DNA of 64,000 nucleotides from Salvator merianae (lineage: Eukaryota > Chordata > Lepidosauria > Squamata > Teiidae): the NCBI GenBank assembly GCA_003586115.2, contig QVOM02000034.1, positions 107,521,510 through 107,585,509 of the forward strand, written 5' to 3'. The notes below the pieces were generated by a model that saw only the letters and a list, made by a program, of their open reading frames with translations, did not search any database and was not told the DNA's origin. This document shows, piece after piece, positions 11,169 through 19,945 of the stretch. The position numbers and the translations under genes are program-made. Each line of letters starts with the position of its first letter. Positions within the stretch are counted from its first letter, which is position 1.

Positions 11169-11880
11169 TCATGGTCCTAAATCTTTTATCACAAATGTCT
11201 CTGATAATTGTTTAATCAATTGATCAATCTGTTGCTCTGTTTTTGCAGTCATGTGGATGTCATCAACATATACCAAAATAATAACTTGTTTATTATTTTT
11301 GCCTCTTGTATATACACATGCATCTGCAACAGAACATTTAAAATTTAAAGTTGACAAGGCAGAATGCAGACAAGTATTCCAATTCTTGGCACTTCATTGG
11401 AGACCATATAATGTTTTATGTAACAAATACACCATGTTGCTGTTTTCTTCTTTGTAGCCAACTGGTGGTTTCAGGTAAGTCTCCTCGTTCAGTTTAGCAT
11501 TTAGGTAGGCACATTCAAAATCTAAATGTCTAATTTTGTAGTCCTTTTAGCAGCTACAGTTAACACTGATCTCAAACTTTCAGGACGAGCTGTTGGAGAA
11601 TATGTTTGCTCTACATTCAAATTATCTTCTTGAGCAAAACCTTGTGCAACCAATCTTGCCTTATGTCTAAAACTACCATCTGTGTCAATCTTCTTTTTAA
11701 ACACTCATTTGGAACCAATAGCCTTCTTTCCTTTTGGCAAGGCAGTTTTGGAAAAAACATTTTGTTTCAACAATGTACTAAATTCCAGTTCCATTGCCTT
11801 CTGCCAGAGTACTACCTCTTCAGGAGGTTGTTGCAACATTTCCTTGTACGAATTTGGATCTTTATATTCAAAATTATTTG
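11169..11880 (-). pseudogene. copia reverse transcriptase, broken
   Basis: On the minus strand, 11705-11880 and 11522-11704 give the N-terminal part (MELEFSTLLKQN, FRHKARLVAQGF, YSPTARPESLR), which is the canonical opening of copia RT. 11169-11357 gives the palm with ILVYVDDI, whose two aspartates at about 11259-11264 are the catalytic pair, followed by IDQLIKQLSETFVIKDLG. The stretch between, holding the first catalytic aspartate, is out of frame after 11522. Frame changes near 11700-11703 and between 11520 and 11360 inactivate it. The region 11043-11168 continues the domain out of frame. Confidence 0.9.
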
Positions 11881-11886
11881 CTTCAA

Positions 11887-12225
11887 TGGAGGCACGGTGG
11901 CACAGAAGGCTAAGGCACTGATCTTTCAATAGGAGAATTGGAGTTTGAGGCTCCTGTCTGCCGTGTAGAGGGGATGAGCCCCCTCTACTGGCCTCTAGCT
12001 CCAGCCAACCTAGCTGTTCGAAAGCAAGTAATTGCAAGTAGATAAACAGGGAGCATCACATTGTGTGATGCAGAAGATAGATAGATGTAAGCCTTCGGGT
12101 GAAAAATAACCTTGTAAGCTGCTTTGAGTCAGCTTCAGACGAGAAAAGTGGGGTATAAAAACCAAGTTCTTCTTCTTCTTCTTCTTCTTCTTCTTCTTCT
12201 TCTTCTTCTTCTTCTTCTTCTTCTT
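11887..12225 (+). mobile_element. tRNA-derived SINE inserted in the copia pol gene
   Basis: The head carries an RNA polymerase III A box TGGCACAGAAG at 11898-11908 and a B box GTTTGAGGC at 11943-11951 (one mismatch to GWTCRANNC), spaced like a tRNA gene. The body ends in a LINE-like tail (TTGTAAGCTGCTTTGAGTCA and GGGGTATAAAAACCAAG) and a long (TTC)n run. The target duplication CTTCAA is at 11881-11886 and 12226-12231. The interrupted copia reading frame is in register on both sides once one duplication is discounted, which supports a precise insertion. The tail resembles L2-type LINE ends; the partner LINE is inferred. Confidence 0.8.
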
Positions 12226-12229
12226 CTTC
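12167..12229. repeat. (TTC)21 microsatellite, SINE tail
   Basis: This pure TTC run grew from the 3' tail of the SINE. Reading it as a poly-Glu or poly-Lys ORF is an artefact. Confidence 0.9.
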
Positions 12230-12231
12230 AA

Positions 12232-12439
12232 CAATTTGAGTAAACCCATACCTCTCTGGTGGTTTGCCTTTGTTTACTCTCTGAGAAATGCATTGAGGAT
12301 TTACAATGGGCTGTAAAACTGTCTCAGCCATTTCTGTTTTCCCAAGCTCAGTAAAGGGGGGTGGAATTTCCTCCCCCTCCTCCTGTTCCTGCTGCTCAAT
12401 TGTCACTTGAGCTGCTGGCTGCTGGAATTCTCTCTGTTG
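12232..12439 (-). pseudogene. copia pol linker between integrase and reverse transcriptase
   Basis: Minus-strand frame with EIPPPFTELGKTEMAE and KGKPPERYGFTQIV, the low-complexity linker that precedes RT in copia Pol (R-P-P/E-R-Y-G type). It is intact in frame up to the SINE. At 12414-12439 it meets the rearranged segment. Confidence 0.7.
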
Positions 12440-12475
12440 CTTCTACTCCTGCCTTACCATTTGAAAGGCTGACAG
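12440..12475 (-). repeat. 36-bp inverted segment at a rearrangement junction
   Basis: CTTCTACTCCTGCCTTACC and the following bases are the reverse complement of 12706-12741 (one mismatch seen). The same text in direct sense is part of the leader at about 15147-15182. The segment therefore flips orientation exactly at the edge of the misplaced leader/LTR block. Confidence 0.75.
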
Positions 12476-12878
12476 ATCACAACACCTTCGCTCCAGCAGT
12501 GGGATGACAATAAATTCCTTCCAATGCTTTCTAGCATTCTTGTGCTGTGTTAATTCCCTGTAGAAAGCACAGCTGCGAATTCTCTAAGGCAAGAACAATT
12601 GAAGCATATGCTTTTCTATCTGCCTCCTTATTAACACAGTCCCATAGTCCTTCTTGTATCAAAAAACACTTCATTTTCATCTGCTAGGTGGCATAGTTGT
12701 GCTTTGTCAGCCTTCCAAATGGTAAGGCAGGAGTAGAAGCAGCAGCCGCAGCCATGGCTCAAGGATTCACACCAAGCACCGTATCACAACACAATACACC
12801 TCATAGTATGCTCTCTACTCATGACAGATGCAGCTTTGGTGCAACCCCGGCTCTGGCACTAACTCTAGGCCCGTAACC
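12476..12878 (-). repeat. Misplaced second copy of copia leader and gag start
   Basis: This duplicates 14887-15317, sharing AACACCTTCGCTCC, ATAAATTCCTTCCAATGCTT, GTAGAAAGCACAGCTGC and the TAACC next to the LTR. It lacks about 30 bases present in the other copy (15040-15072). By eye it is about 90% or more identical. It lies between integrase and reverse transcriptase, where no leader belongs. Confidence 0.85.
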
Positions 12879-13140
12879 TGTCAGAATAGTGCAGTTTAGG
12901 TGCGGAAGACTTACAGGCATCTTCATGAAGTAGATCAAAACAAAGAGGCTTGGAGGCAGCATGCTCACTTCCACAGAGAAGGATTTATTAACTTGCTTGG
13001 TTTCATAGTAAAAATAAGCAAAGCATTCTTTAACATAGCATAAGGATCGAGTGTAACTAGAAAGAACAAAATGCAGCTAACTATATACAAAATTCTACCA
13101 ATCAGGGATCTAGCATTATTCTGCTGCATAGGCATAACAA
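12879..13140 (-). repeat. Internal LTR fragment (262 bp)
   Basis: The fragment starts TGTCAGAATAGTGCAG, matches the two terminal LTRs, then breaks at GGCATAACAA (13140) into integrase coding sequence. In element orientation it keeps the R/U5 side and lacks about 104 bp of U3. It is continuous with the leader copy at 12476-12878. Confidence 0.9.
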
Positions 13141-14230
13141 AGTTTTCAAAGTTAGCATTTCTTGATATGAGAATTTTACCGTAACCTTCAGAAAAACAGT
13201 ACCCCTTTGTTTTGGCTTCATAGCCAACAAATCTTAATCTTGTCCACTTTGGCTCTCCTTTATATCTCTGCGCACTGGGTACTAACACATTGGCAAAAGA
13301 ACCAAAAATCCTCAAATAAGACAGATCAGGATTCTTGCCATACAATAAAAAATTAGAAGTTTGATTTACACTTGCTGACCAGATTCTGTTGAGAATTTGT
13401 ACAGCAGATTGAACACATTCTGCCCAAAAATAAAAAGGAAGTTGCACATCAGTAAGCATAAAATCTCTCATCACTTGTAACATTCCAATTTTATGTTCAG
13501 CTAGCCCATTTTCAAAAGGTGAATATGGATTAGTCATTCTATGTCTGATGTCTCTTGAATCTAGCCAGTTTCTGAACTCTATACCTGTGAATTCACCACC
13601 TCTGTCACTTTGAAGACAAGAGACTTTATAAGGAAACTCATTTTCAATCATGTGTACCCATTGTTTAAATTTTTGAAAAGCCTCTGATGTGTTCTTCAGA
13701 AAAAAAAAACATATTTGTATCGTGAGAAATCATCAACTAAAACGAACAGGAAACGAGCTTTCCCCTGACTTGGTTTATAGGGTCCTGCTAAATCAGCGTA
13801 TATTAACTGAAAAGGATGCGTTGATTTATGGGTGCTGACAGCAGTGGATGGAAACTTTTTCACCTTTGTTCCGCTACAATCACTGCAATCTAAAAACGTT
13901 TGACATGGCTTCACGTTAAGATTGCACACTCTAGAAGTCTTAGCCAGCATGGAAAAACTCACATGTCCTAGCATTCTATGCAAACAGTGAACACATTCAT
14001 CATGTAAAGGCTTGTTTTGAACATATTCTAAATTACACACAGATTGTTCATTTGCTTTCAAACAATATAAACCAATTTTCAAACTGCCCTTTGCACATAT
14101 GAAGTTCTGTTTCATTTTGACACACCCATGATCATTAAATTTTACTTCAAAACCTTCTTCTGTTAGTTTAGACACACTCAATAAGCAATAACTCATACTA
14201 GGCACAAACAAAACATTGCTTAATGCTTTT
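13141..14230 (-). pseudogene. copia integrase, frameshifted
   Basis: The minus-strand frame 13696-14271 contains the zinc-binding H-x4-H...C-x2-C (His98, His103, Cys129, Cys132 of that frame) and the first catalytic Asp in IYADLAGP (about 13792-13794). A run of ten A/T bases at 13699-13710 marks a frameshift. The next frame, from 13651 down, carries the second Asp in SDRGGEFT (about 13604-13606) and the Glu in NGLAEHK (about 13496-13498). The spacing D-x35-E is exactly canonical. The frame then runs into the LTR fragment at 13140, so the C-terminal domain is truncated. In intact relatives this enzyme inserts the cDNA into the host genome. Confidence 0.92.
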
Positions 14231-14581
14231 TTTAAGATTAGGAAGGTAAAATGAGCCATTTTCTTGTACATTCATATGAGTTCCATCTGCAAGTTTTATC
14301 TTAACTATTTCAGTAGCTGGAAAAATGTCTCTAAGAAGTTCACGCCTGTTCACAATATGGTGCGTATATGCAGAATCAAGAACAAACACAGTTTCACTTA
14401 CATCTGCTTGTATAGTCACTAGAAGAGCTTCAGAAGAGTCTTCTCTCTTCCAATTCTGCTTTTTCTTCTGCTGCACTTGTTGACTCCCTCGGTTCGCTCC
14501 TGTGAAACTTGGACAGTTCTTGGCGATGTGGCCAAAACACTGACACCTGTAGCATTTCACTCTAGATCTTGAGAGCGACAA
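14230..14581 (-). pseudogene. copia gag zinc knuckle and protease
   Basis: The zinc knuckle C-x2-C-x4-H-x4-C lies at 14513-14554 (Cys10, Cys13, His18, Cys23 of the frame), the nucleic-acid-binding end of Gag. The protease active site follows about 46 residues later as VLDSAYTHH (near 14377). The canonical copia motif is D-S/T-G-A. The glycine after D-S is alanine here, so the protease is probably dead as well. The frame continues to 14198 and overlaps the integrase frame by a frameshift. Confidence 0.88.
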
Positions 14582-15240
14582 AACAACTGCAGCTGTCCCC
14601 TTCTCAGTTGTACGTGCTGTCTGCTAGAATTCTCTCTGTTGTTGGGCATCCATTAGCTTCGAAGTCATGAAGCCCAAGGACAACTCGGCCTCTGGAATGC
14701 TTTGTAGACTCGTTACTTACTGCTCCCAACTGTCATCCAGCGAAGACAAGACAATATACGCTTTGTGGTTATCTTTAAAAGTTCAGGCCTCTCTCTGCCA
14801 GCTCTGAAAACATTGCAGGAAGCTTCTGGATATGCTGAACTATGGATGCAACAGGAATCAGCCTTGTCCTGTACAAATGCCTCACCAGCAACACCTTCGC
14901 TCCGGCAGTGGGACGGCAATAAATTCCTTCCAATGCTTTCCAGCATTCCCGTGCTGTGTTAACTCTCTGTAGAAAGCACAGCTGCAAATTCTCTAAGGCA
15001 AGAATAATCGTAGCATATGCCTTTCTATCTGCCTCCTTCTGAGCATCTGATGGATCATCTGGAGGATTATTACCACAGTCCCATAGTCCTTCTCATATCA
15101 AAAAACACTTCATTTTCATCTGCCAGGTGGCATAGTTGTGCTCTGTCAGCCTTTCAAATGGTAAGGCAGGAGTAGAAGCAGCAGCCGCAGCCAAGGCTCA
15201 AGGATTCATGCCAAGCACCTTCTCACAACACAATACACCT
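14582..15240 (-). pseudogene. copia gag, degraded
   Basis: The minus-strand frame 14775-14987 reads TARECWKALEGIY and LVRHLYRTRLIPVASIVQHIQ, matching the UBN2/retrotransposon Gag helical region (A-x-E-x-W-x-x-L followed by a basic R-x-L-Y and an HIQ block). The start of gag and the remainder toward the zinc knuckle are out of frame. The segment 14887-15317 is duplicated at 12476-12878. Confidence 0.75.
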
Positions 15241-15317
15241 CGTAGTATGTTCTCTACTCACGACAGACGCAGCTTTGGCGCAACCTCGGCTCTGGAGCTA
15301 ACTCTGGGCCTGTAACC

Positions 15318-15683
15318 TGTCAGAATAGTGCAGTGTAGGCACGGAAGACTTACAGGCATCTTCATGAAGTAGATCAAAACAAAGAGGCTCGGAGGTAGCA
15401 TGCTTACTTCCACAGAGAAGGATTTATTAATTTGCTTGGTTTCATAGTAAAAATAAGCAAAGCATTCTTTAACATAGCATAAGGATCGAGTGTAACTAGA
15501 AAGAATAAAATGCAGCTAAATATATACAAAATTCTACCAATCAGGGATCTGGCATTATTCTGCTGCATAGGCATAACAACTGCACAGATGTCTCTTTATC
15601 TGAATTGCAATAGACTAAGCACACTGACATTAGATTATGGACAAAGCATATTACGGTCACTGTGACCTCAGCATATTCTAACA
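15318..15683 (-). repeat. 5' LTR of the copia element
   Basis: In plus-strand reading it runs TGTCAGAATAGTGCAG to GCATATTCTAACA. Immediately inside (15300-15317) the minus strand reads GGTTACAGGCCCAGAG, the position of the primer binding site. I could not assign the tRNA. Confidence 0.9.
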
Positions 15684-15688
15684 ACCTT

Positions 15689-16874
15689 AAAGGGTCCAGA
15701 GGCCTCCCTACCACATGCTGGTGTAGTCTAAGTGAAGCCAAGCCCACCACTAGCACACTCTGTCTGCATTACATGGAGTGTAGACTGGACTTGGTGGCCC
15801 AAAATGGTCCACCACTGGTCTAACAGCAGTCCAGCAATTGCTAAACTGGACTGCGAAACAGTGCTGCCATATAATCAGGCATACTAATTATCTTAGCCAT
15901 ACAAATAGCCCCTTCCCCAAAAAAATGCCAAATGTGTATGATTAATTGGCTGATTTTAGTTAAAGTTGGCAACCCTGCGAAGTGTGCAAATGCATTGCAC
16001 ACTTCTATGTTCCGGTTTAGTGGGGAACCTATTTTAGTGGCATACCCTATTGTGCCCCTGAAGTGGATCCCCTGGAGGCTCCAAACCAGGAACTTTAGTT
16101 CCTGCCCATAGGAGATTGCAGAGGCCAGCTCCAAAAATTGTGCAATTTTCGGAACAAGTTCTGCTTCCTGTACTGCCAGGGACTTTGTCTATGTAAAAAA
16201 GAGAGAGAGAGAGAATAAGAGGACTGATACATGCTCCTGTGCCAACTGGGAAATAAGTTGGCTTCATCCAGTCCCTTCAGATAAAGCCTTTATTGAGTTT
16301 TCTGATGCTATGGCAATTTTATAGAAGGTTGATTTGTTATTAATTTTTATTGTGATATTGTTGTAAATCACCTTGTATAAAACCTGCTGCCTCAAAAGAT
16401 AATTTGTACTTTTTATATACATTAAAAAAATAATGGCCACACAGTAAGCTATTAATCTGCAGCTTTGAGGAGCTTGAGTTTTAAATATGTTTTTCTTTGC
16501 AATCCGTGGGGGTGGGCAAGATGCAAAAGAAGTCTGGTGTAACATCTCAAAATTTTGACTTATCTGCCACAGAACTGTAGCCTCAAAAATGATGCTTTGA
16601 AGTATGGAAGAACATGTAATGCCAGGATGACTTTAGAAGGATTCGTTGTGTTCCTCCTAGTCTCATTAAGATTGATTTTTTTTAAGCTAACTGCAAATAT
16701 CAAGCCATCCATTAATGCCCAGTGGGAGTTCTTTGCCCTCTCTCTTTTCTTTTTGCAGTCTTCTGTTTTGCTATGCTCTTTACTTAACACTCTTTGAGGT
16801 CATTTTACAGAAATCCACCATCTCCAAACTTTGGTCAAACATTCACCAATGTCCCTTAAGAACCGTAAGAACAG
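15689..16874. other. Intronic sequence, probably old repeats
   Basis: 15689-16260 is moderately GC-rich and may be the remainder of the DNA element split by copia. 16197-16214 is an (AG)n run. 16318-16440 reads like a LINE tail (TTGTAAATCACCTTGTATAAA followed by TACATTAAAAAAATAATGG). None is firmly classified, and no exon is seen. Confidence 0.4.
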
Positions 16875-17103
16875 GAGAAAAGCCAGGCTGGATGAAACCA
16901 GTGATGAGTCCAGGCTAGGATTTTTTACTCACAAATCAGATGCTTAAAGAAAAGCCAGACTGGATCAAACCAGCGATGAGTCCAAGATAGAATTTTTTTC
17001 TTCACAGATCGGATGCTTAAAGAAAAGCCAGGCTGGATGAAACCAGTGATAGGTCCAGGCTAGGTTCTTTTACTCACAGAGACTAATCAGATGCTTAAAG
17101 AAT
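16875..17103. repeat. 73-bp tandem repeat, three units
   Basis: AGCCAGGCTGGATGAAACC, or a close variant, starts at 16881, 16953 and 17026. Each unit continues AGTGATGAGTCCAGGCTAG, a T-run, CTCACA-ATCAGATGCTTAAAG. The phrase resembles the common amniote repeat text 'AGCCAGGCTGGATCA-ACCAGTGAT', so the array probably arose inside an old LINE/SINE copy. Confidence 0.85.
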
Positions 17104-18000
17104 GTCCAAAAGCCGGTCACAAAATTAAATGCCCACTTTCCAGTCCTATTCCACAGCACCTGGTCTTCATAGGCATTTCCACCTCTGATTCAGAAGAGAG
17201 ACCACTATCATGATGTTTAGTTTGCCTTAACATCCTGTGACCCCATGATCTTGTCCATTTCCCTTTTAACATAATAATCCTTTCCCAGCAGTTCGGATTT
17301 AAGGGCCTAATTAAGTCCCATATGTCTTCCTTTTGCTTTGAACATCTACTCTGTTGCCTGAGGAATCTGTTTCCACTGCACAGTCATGCCTTGTCACTGA
17401 TGGTTCTCCGCTCCTTGAAGACCTGTGTTATGATAGCATATCTGCCGGGCAGCTTGAATATCAGTTCTGGAGCAGATGTTGAAGGGGTAGAAGTTCATTG
17501 TTGAAAATGGAGGAAATGCTGCAGTAGGTGAATAATGAGAGGGAATCTGTGCTGAAGCAGCTGAAGGTGGCACAACCCTAGAGGATAATTCATATGCTGA
17601 ATCAGGAGCAGATGTCAATAGAGACAGCTTGTCTGCGTATTTGGATGCTGATTCAGTAGCAACTAGCATTGATAGGATAGGCCTGTCAGACATTCTGTTT
17701 GTAAAGACCAACATTGACTGTAAAACTGGTGGGCTGTTAGAGGGAGGTGACATTTTGCTAGAGGCAATGAGCACAGAAGAAATATCTTTCAAAAACTGAC
17801 AACACAACAGATTTTTCTGTGTTCTGTTGAAAAATTGTATCAGCAAACAGGTTCCAGCTTTTTAAAAAGCAGAGAGGAAAAAAAACCAAAAACCTGCAGT
17901 TAAATATCCTGTAAATACTTGAGATACTTAGCGAGGCCATATTACTTCTTCACTATGCCAAAATGGCAGAATGGGACTTCCATGAAGCAACAGAGTGGGG
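17104..18000. other. Intronic sequence, unclassified
   Basis: No exon is seen. 17394-17846 has an open minus-strand frame without recognisable domain or conserved composition. Confidence 0.5.
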
Positions 18001-18059
18001 CGGAGTCTGGCACAATTCTCTTGTTTTTGAAAGTTCCTCTGTGAATTGACTGTCATAGG

Positions 18060-18384
18060 TTCTAAGCTCTTTTCACACAGGATGTTGTCCTGGGCTAAGA
18101 AAAGGTCCAAGGGCCTCCCTTCTGCATGCTGGTATAGGAAAAAGGAATCCCTTCCCTTAGCATTTTCATTCCTGGCCTTCAAAGGCTTCAGTACCAGCTC
18201 TAAACCTGGCACAACCTTCAGAGCTGGCAGTGAGGACTCATCTGGGAGGGGCATCCCAATGTGGACAGCCATGTCCTGCGCCAGCAGCATCTGATCCCAG
18301 CCTGGGATGGGTTGCATGGTCTGGGACAGGACATCCCACCCTGCATCCCCGGAAGCTTACACTAAGTGCAGAAATGGGCTAACT
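18060..18384. mobile_element. Probable TIR element with TTTCTGCACTTA end
   Basis: The right end (complement GCCCATTTCTGCACTTAG) matches the TIR-like sequence at 9890. The interior phrase AAGGTCCAAGGGCCTCCCTTCTGCATGCTGGT closely parallels 15689-15725. The left border is uncertain. Confidence 0.45.
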
Positions 18385-18564
18385 TTCTTCACTTATTGTA
18401 TTTGAAACTTAACTAGAGATATCCGGACTTCAAACACAACAAATATAGGAAAACTGTCTTTTCATCAGGGCCTCCCTAAAAGCGAAATGCAAGCCTGTTC
18501 TGTACTATGAAATCCTAGTCTCAGTTGTGTAACAGCTCGTAGAAGAGTAAAACGAGATCCCCTT

Positions 18565-18650
18565 CATATATTCTGGACTACATCTCCCATCCGCCTTAGC
18601 TGTCATGCTGTTGGAAGTTGTAGTTCTAAACCTCTGGAAGGATACCCAGA
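18565..18650. repeat. Short inverted repeat 'GGACTACATCTCCCATC'
   Basis: GGACTACATCTCCCATCC and GTTGGAAGTTGTAGTTC are approximate inverted partners. The phrase is a widespread vertebrate repeat fragment, and a related piece lies at 41660-41710. Confidence 0.45.
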
Positions 18651-19640
18651 GGTTTGGCTAAGGCTAAGGTATACTTATACTGAACTTCTTGTCGCTAGGA
18701 GAGTGAATAAGGCTGTTTCTGCACTTTCTGGTAGAACACACGAAAAAATGGTCTACAGTCCGTCTTTTCTGTATACTAGTGTGGTTTAAGCCTCCCTCCC
18801 CTTGCTAGTACTCCTAAGAACAAGATATGAGAACTGCTAGTTCTTCACTGCATGTGAAAAGTACCAGGGTGTAACCCTGGCAGGTGAGCAGGCTGAATGA
18901 GTAGCAAAACAATTAGACTTCTAGAGCACGTGCTGGCAGGAAACCGATGTGAAAGAAGCATGCCTAACAACCTATACTGGAAATGATTTTTGCTTAAAAT
19001 CAAAGCTGGAAAACTAGGCCAGGTGCCTGTGGGCACCAATCCCTCCCAAACTGGATTCAGAGTATCCCAGGAGGCACCAACACAATCTCACAGAGAACTC
19101 CACATTGCTGCTTGTGCTCCTTCCGCAGATAGAGTTGGAGATTGGGGGTTGGTTACATGTTAGCTTTTGCTGTTCATATAGAGAGTGTCACAAGAGGGCA
19201 GGGAAAATTACCCCGACGGTAGTAGAATCATGTTGTAGAAAAGTATGAAACAGTTGGATTGTCTGTTAAAATGCAATGAAGACAGAAGTCTTGAAAAGAG
19301 AAAAAATGTAGCTAGAAAATAAATAAGTTGAAGTTTCCAAGCATTGAAAGGAGTCACTGAGTCAGGGAGCAAGAGAAAGGTCTGGAAGGTAGACAGGGAA
19401 GAGATGACAAATCCAAACCTTTCCACCAGGGGTAGCCAGCAAAACGTGAGTGGCAATTGGAGAAGGACAGTTTGAGCATCCTTCATCTCTCCAGGCTCAC
19501 CTACCAACCATTATGGTTCAGCAAGATGGAATGCAATTTACTAATTGCCAACTTTCCTTTTTGTTCCCACGCTTCAAAACTGGTTTTGCTTTGCTTTCCT
19601 TCTGTGACTATCCGTATCGCCACCACTATTAATGGACACA

Positions 19641-19660
19641 TTCTGTCTTTATTTGTATAG
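19641..19660 (+). promoter_or_regulatory. DPYD: Splice acceptor of DPYD exon 19
   Basis: Pyrimidine-rich TTCTGTCTTTATTTGTATAG directly precedes the exon. Confidence 0.9.
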
Positions 19661-19803
19661 GAAATGCTATAAGACCCATCGCACTTCGAGCAGTCTCTGC
19701 AATTGCTGGTGCTCTCCCAGGGTTTCCGATCCTAGCAACAGGAGGCATTGACTCAGCAGAAGCTGGTTTGCAGTTTCTTCACAGCGGTGCATCTGTTTTA
19801 CAG
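19661..19803 (+). CDS. DPYD: DPYD exon (human exon 19 equivalent), dihydropyrimidine dehydrogenase
   Basis: This exon encodes part of the cytosolic enzyme that reduces uracil and thymine with NADPH, the first and rate-limiting step of pyrimidine breakdown. The first two bases finish a split glycine codon and 47 full codons follow, ending in phase 0. The translation aligns without gaps to human residues 767-814. It includes [18 protein letters not shown] and [12 protein letters not shown]. From established knowledge of the family, Gly767 and the Thr-Gly-Gly at 793-795 contact the FMN phosphate, and all are kept here. The residue after Gly767 is Asn instead of human Thr. Length (143 bp) equals the human exon. 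The acceptor is TTTGTATAG before 19661, with a pyrimidine-rich stretch upstream. The donor is CAG|GTATTA at 19804, weaker than consensus. No frameshift or stop is present. Identification is by recognised protein sequence and is very secure. Confidence 0.97.
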
Positions 19804-19809
19804 GTATTA
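19804..19809 (+). promoter_or_regulatory. DPYD: Splice donor of DPYD exon 19 (weak)
   Basis: CAG|GTATTA keeps the invariant GT and +3 A but departs from GTRAGT at +4 to +6. Confidence 0.9.
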
Positions 19810-19833
19810 CACATCTTCTTCTCCACCCACCCG

Positions 19834-19914
19834 CCTTCCTTCCTTCCTTCCTTCCTTCCTTCCTTCCTTCCTTCCTTCCTTCCTTCCCTCCCTCCCTCCC
19901 TCCCTCCCTCCTTT
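19834..19914. repeat. (CCTT)n then (CCCT)n polypyrimidine tract
   Basis: About 50 bases of CCTT units followed by about 25 bases of CCCT units, then a T-rich tail to 19945. It begins 30 bases after the exon 19 donor. Confidence 0.95.
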
Positions 19915-19945
19915 TTTCCTTCTTTCCTTTCTTTTTCCTAAAAAA

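Larger units (their letters stand above)
9910..15683 (-). mobile_element. Ty1/copia LTR retrotransposon, full-span but rearranged and inactive
   Basis: This is a 5,774-bp element flanked by a perfect 5-bp target duplication ACCTT (9905-9909 and 15684-15688). LTRs of 367 and 366 bp bound it, each TG...CA in plus-strand reading. The order on the minus strand is 5' LTR, leader, gag with zinc knuckle, protease, integrase, misplaced LTR/leader segment, reverse transcriptase, RNase H, polypurine tract, 3' LTR. Integrase before reverse transcriptase is diagnostic of copia, not gypsy. Coding parts are split over all three frames with several stops, so it is dead. It hosts a SINE at 11887-12225. Codon and base use are AT-rich like the surrounding intron. 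Confidence 0.92.
1..19660 (+). other. DPYD: DPYD intron 18, 3' part
   Basis: The first 19.66 kb contain no recognisable exon. The preceding exon (human 18) lies before the window. The intron ends with a pyrimidine-rich tract and TAG at 19641-19660. A possible branch site (CTATTAAT) sits about 30 bases upstream of the acceptor. The content is transposon remnants described separately. Confidence 0.9.

Noticed and set aside
12010..12406. Poly-Glu and poly-Lys open frames
   Set aside because: They are translations of the (TTC)n tail of the SINE.
9910..15683. Endogenous retrovirus (gypsy or ERV type)
   Set aside because: Integrase lies before reverse transcriptase and the RT motif is YVDD with a copia-type RNase H end, so it is Ty1/copia. 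No envelope gene is seen.
16875..17103. CRISPR-like spaced repeats
   Set aside because: The units are contiguous 73-bp tandem copies with no distinct spacers, and the genome is vertebrate.
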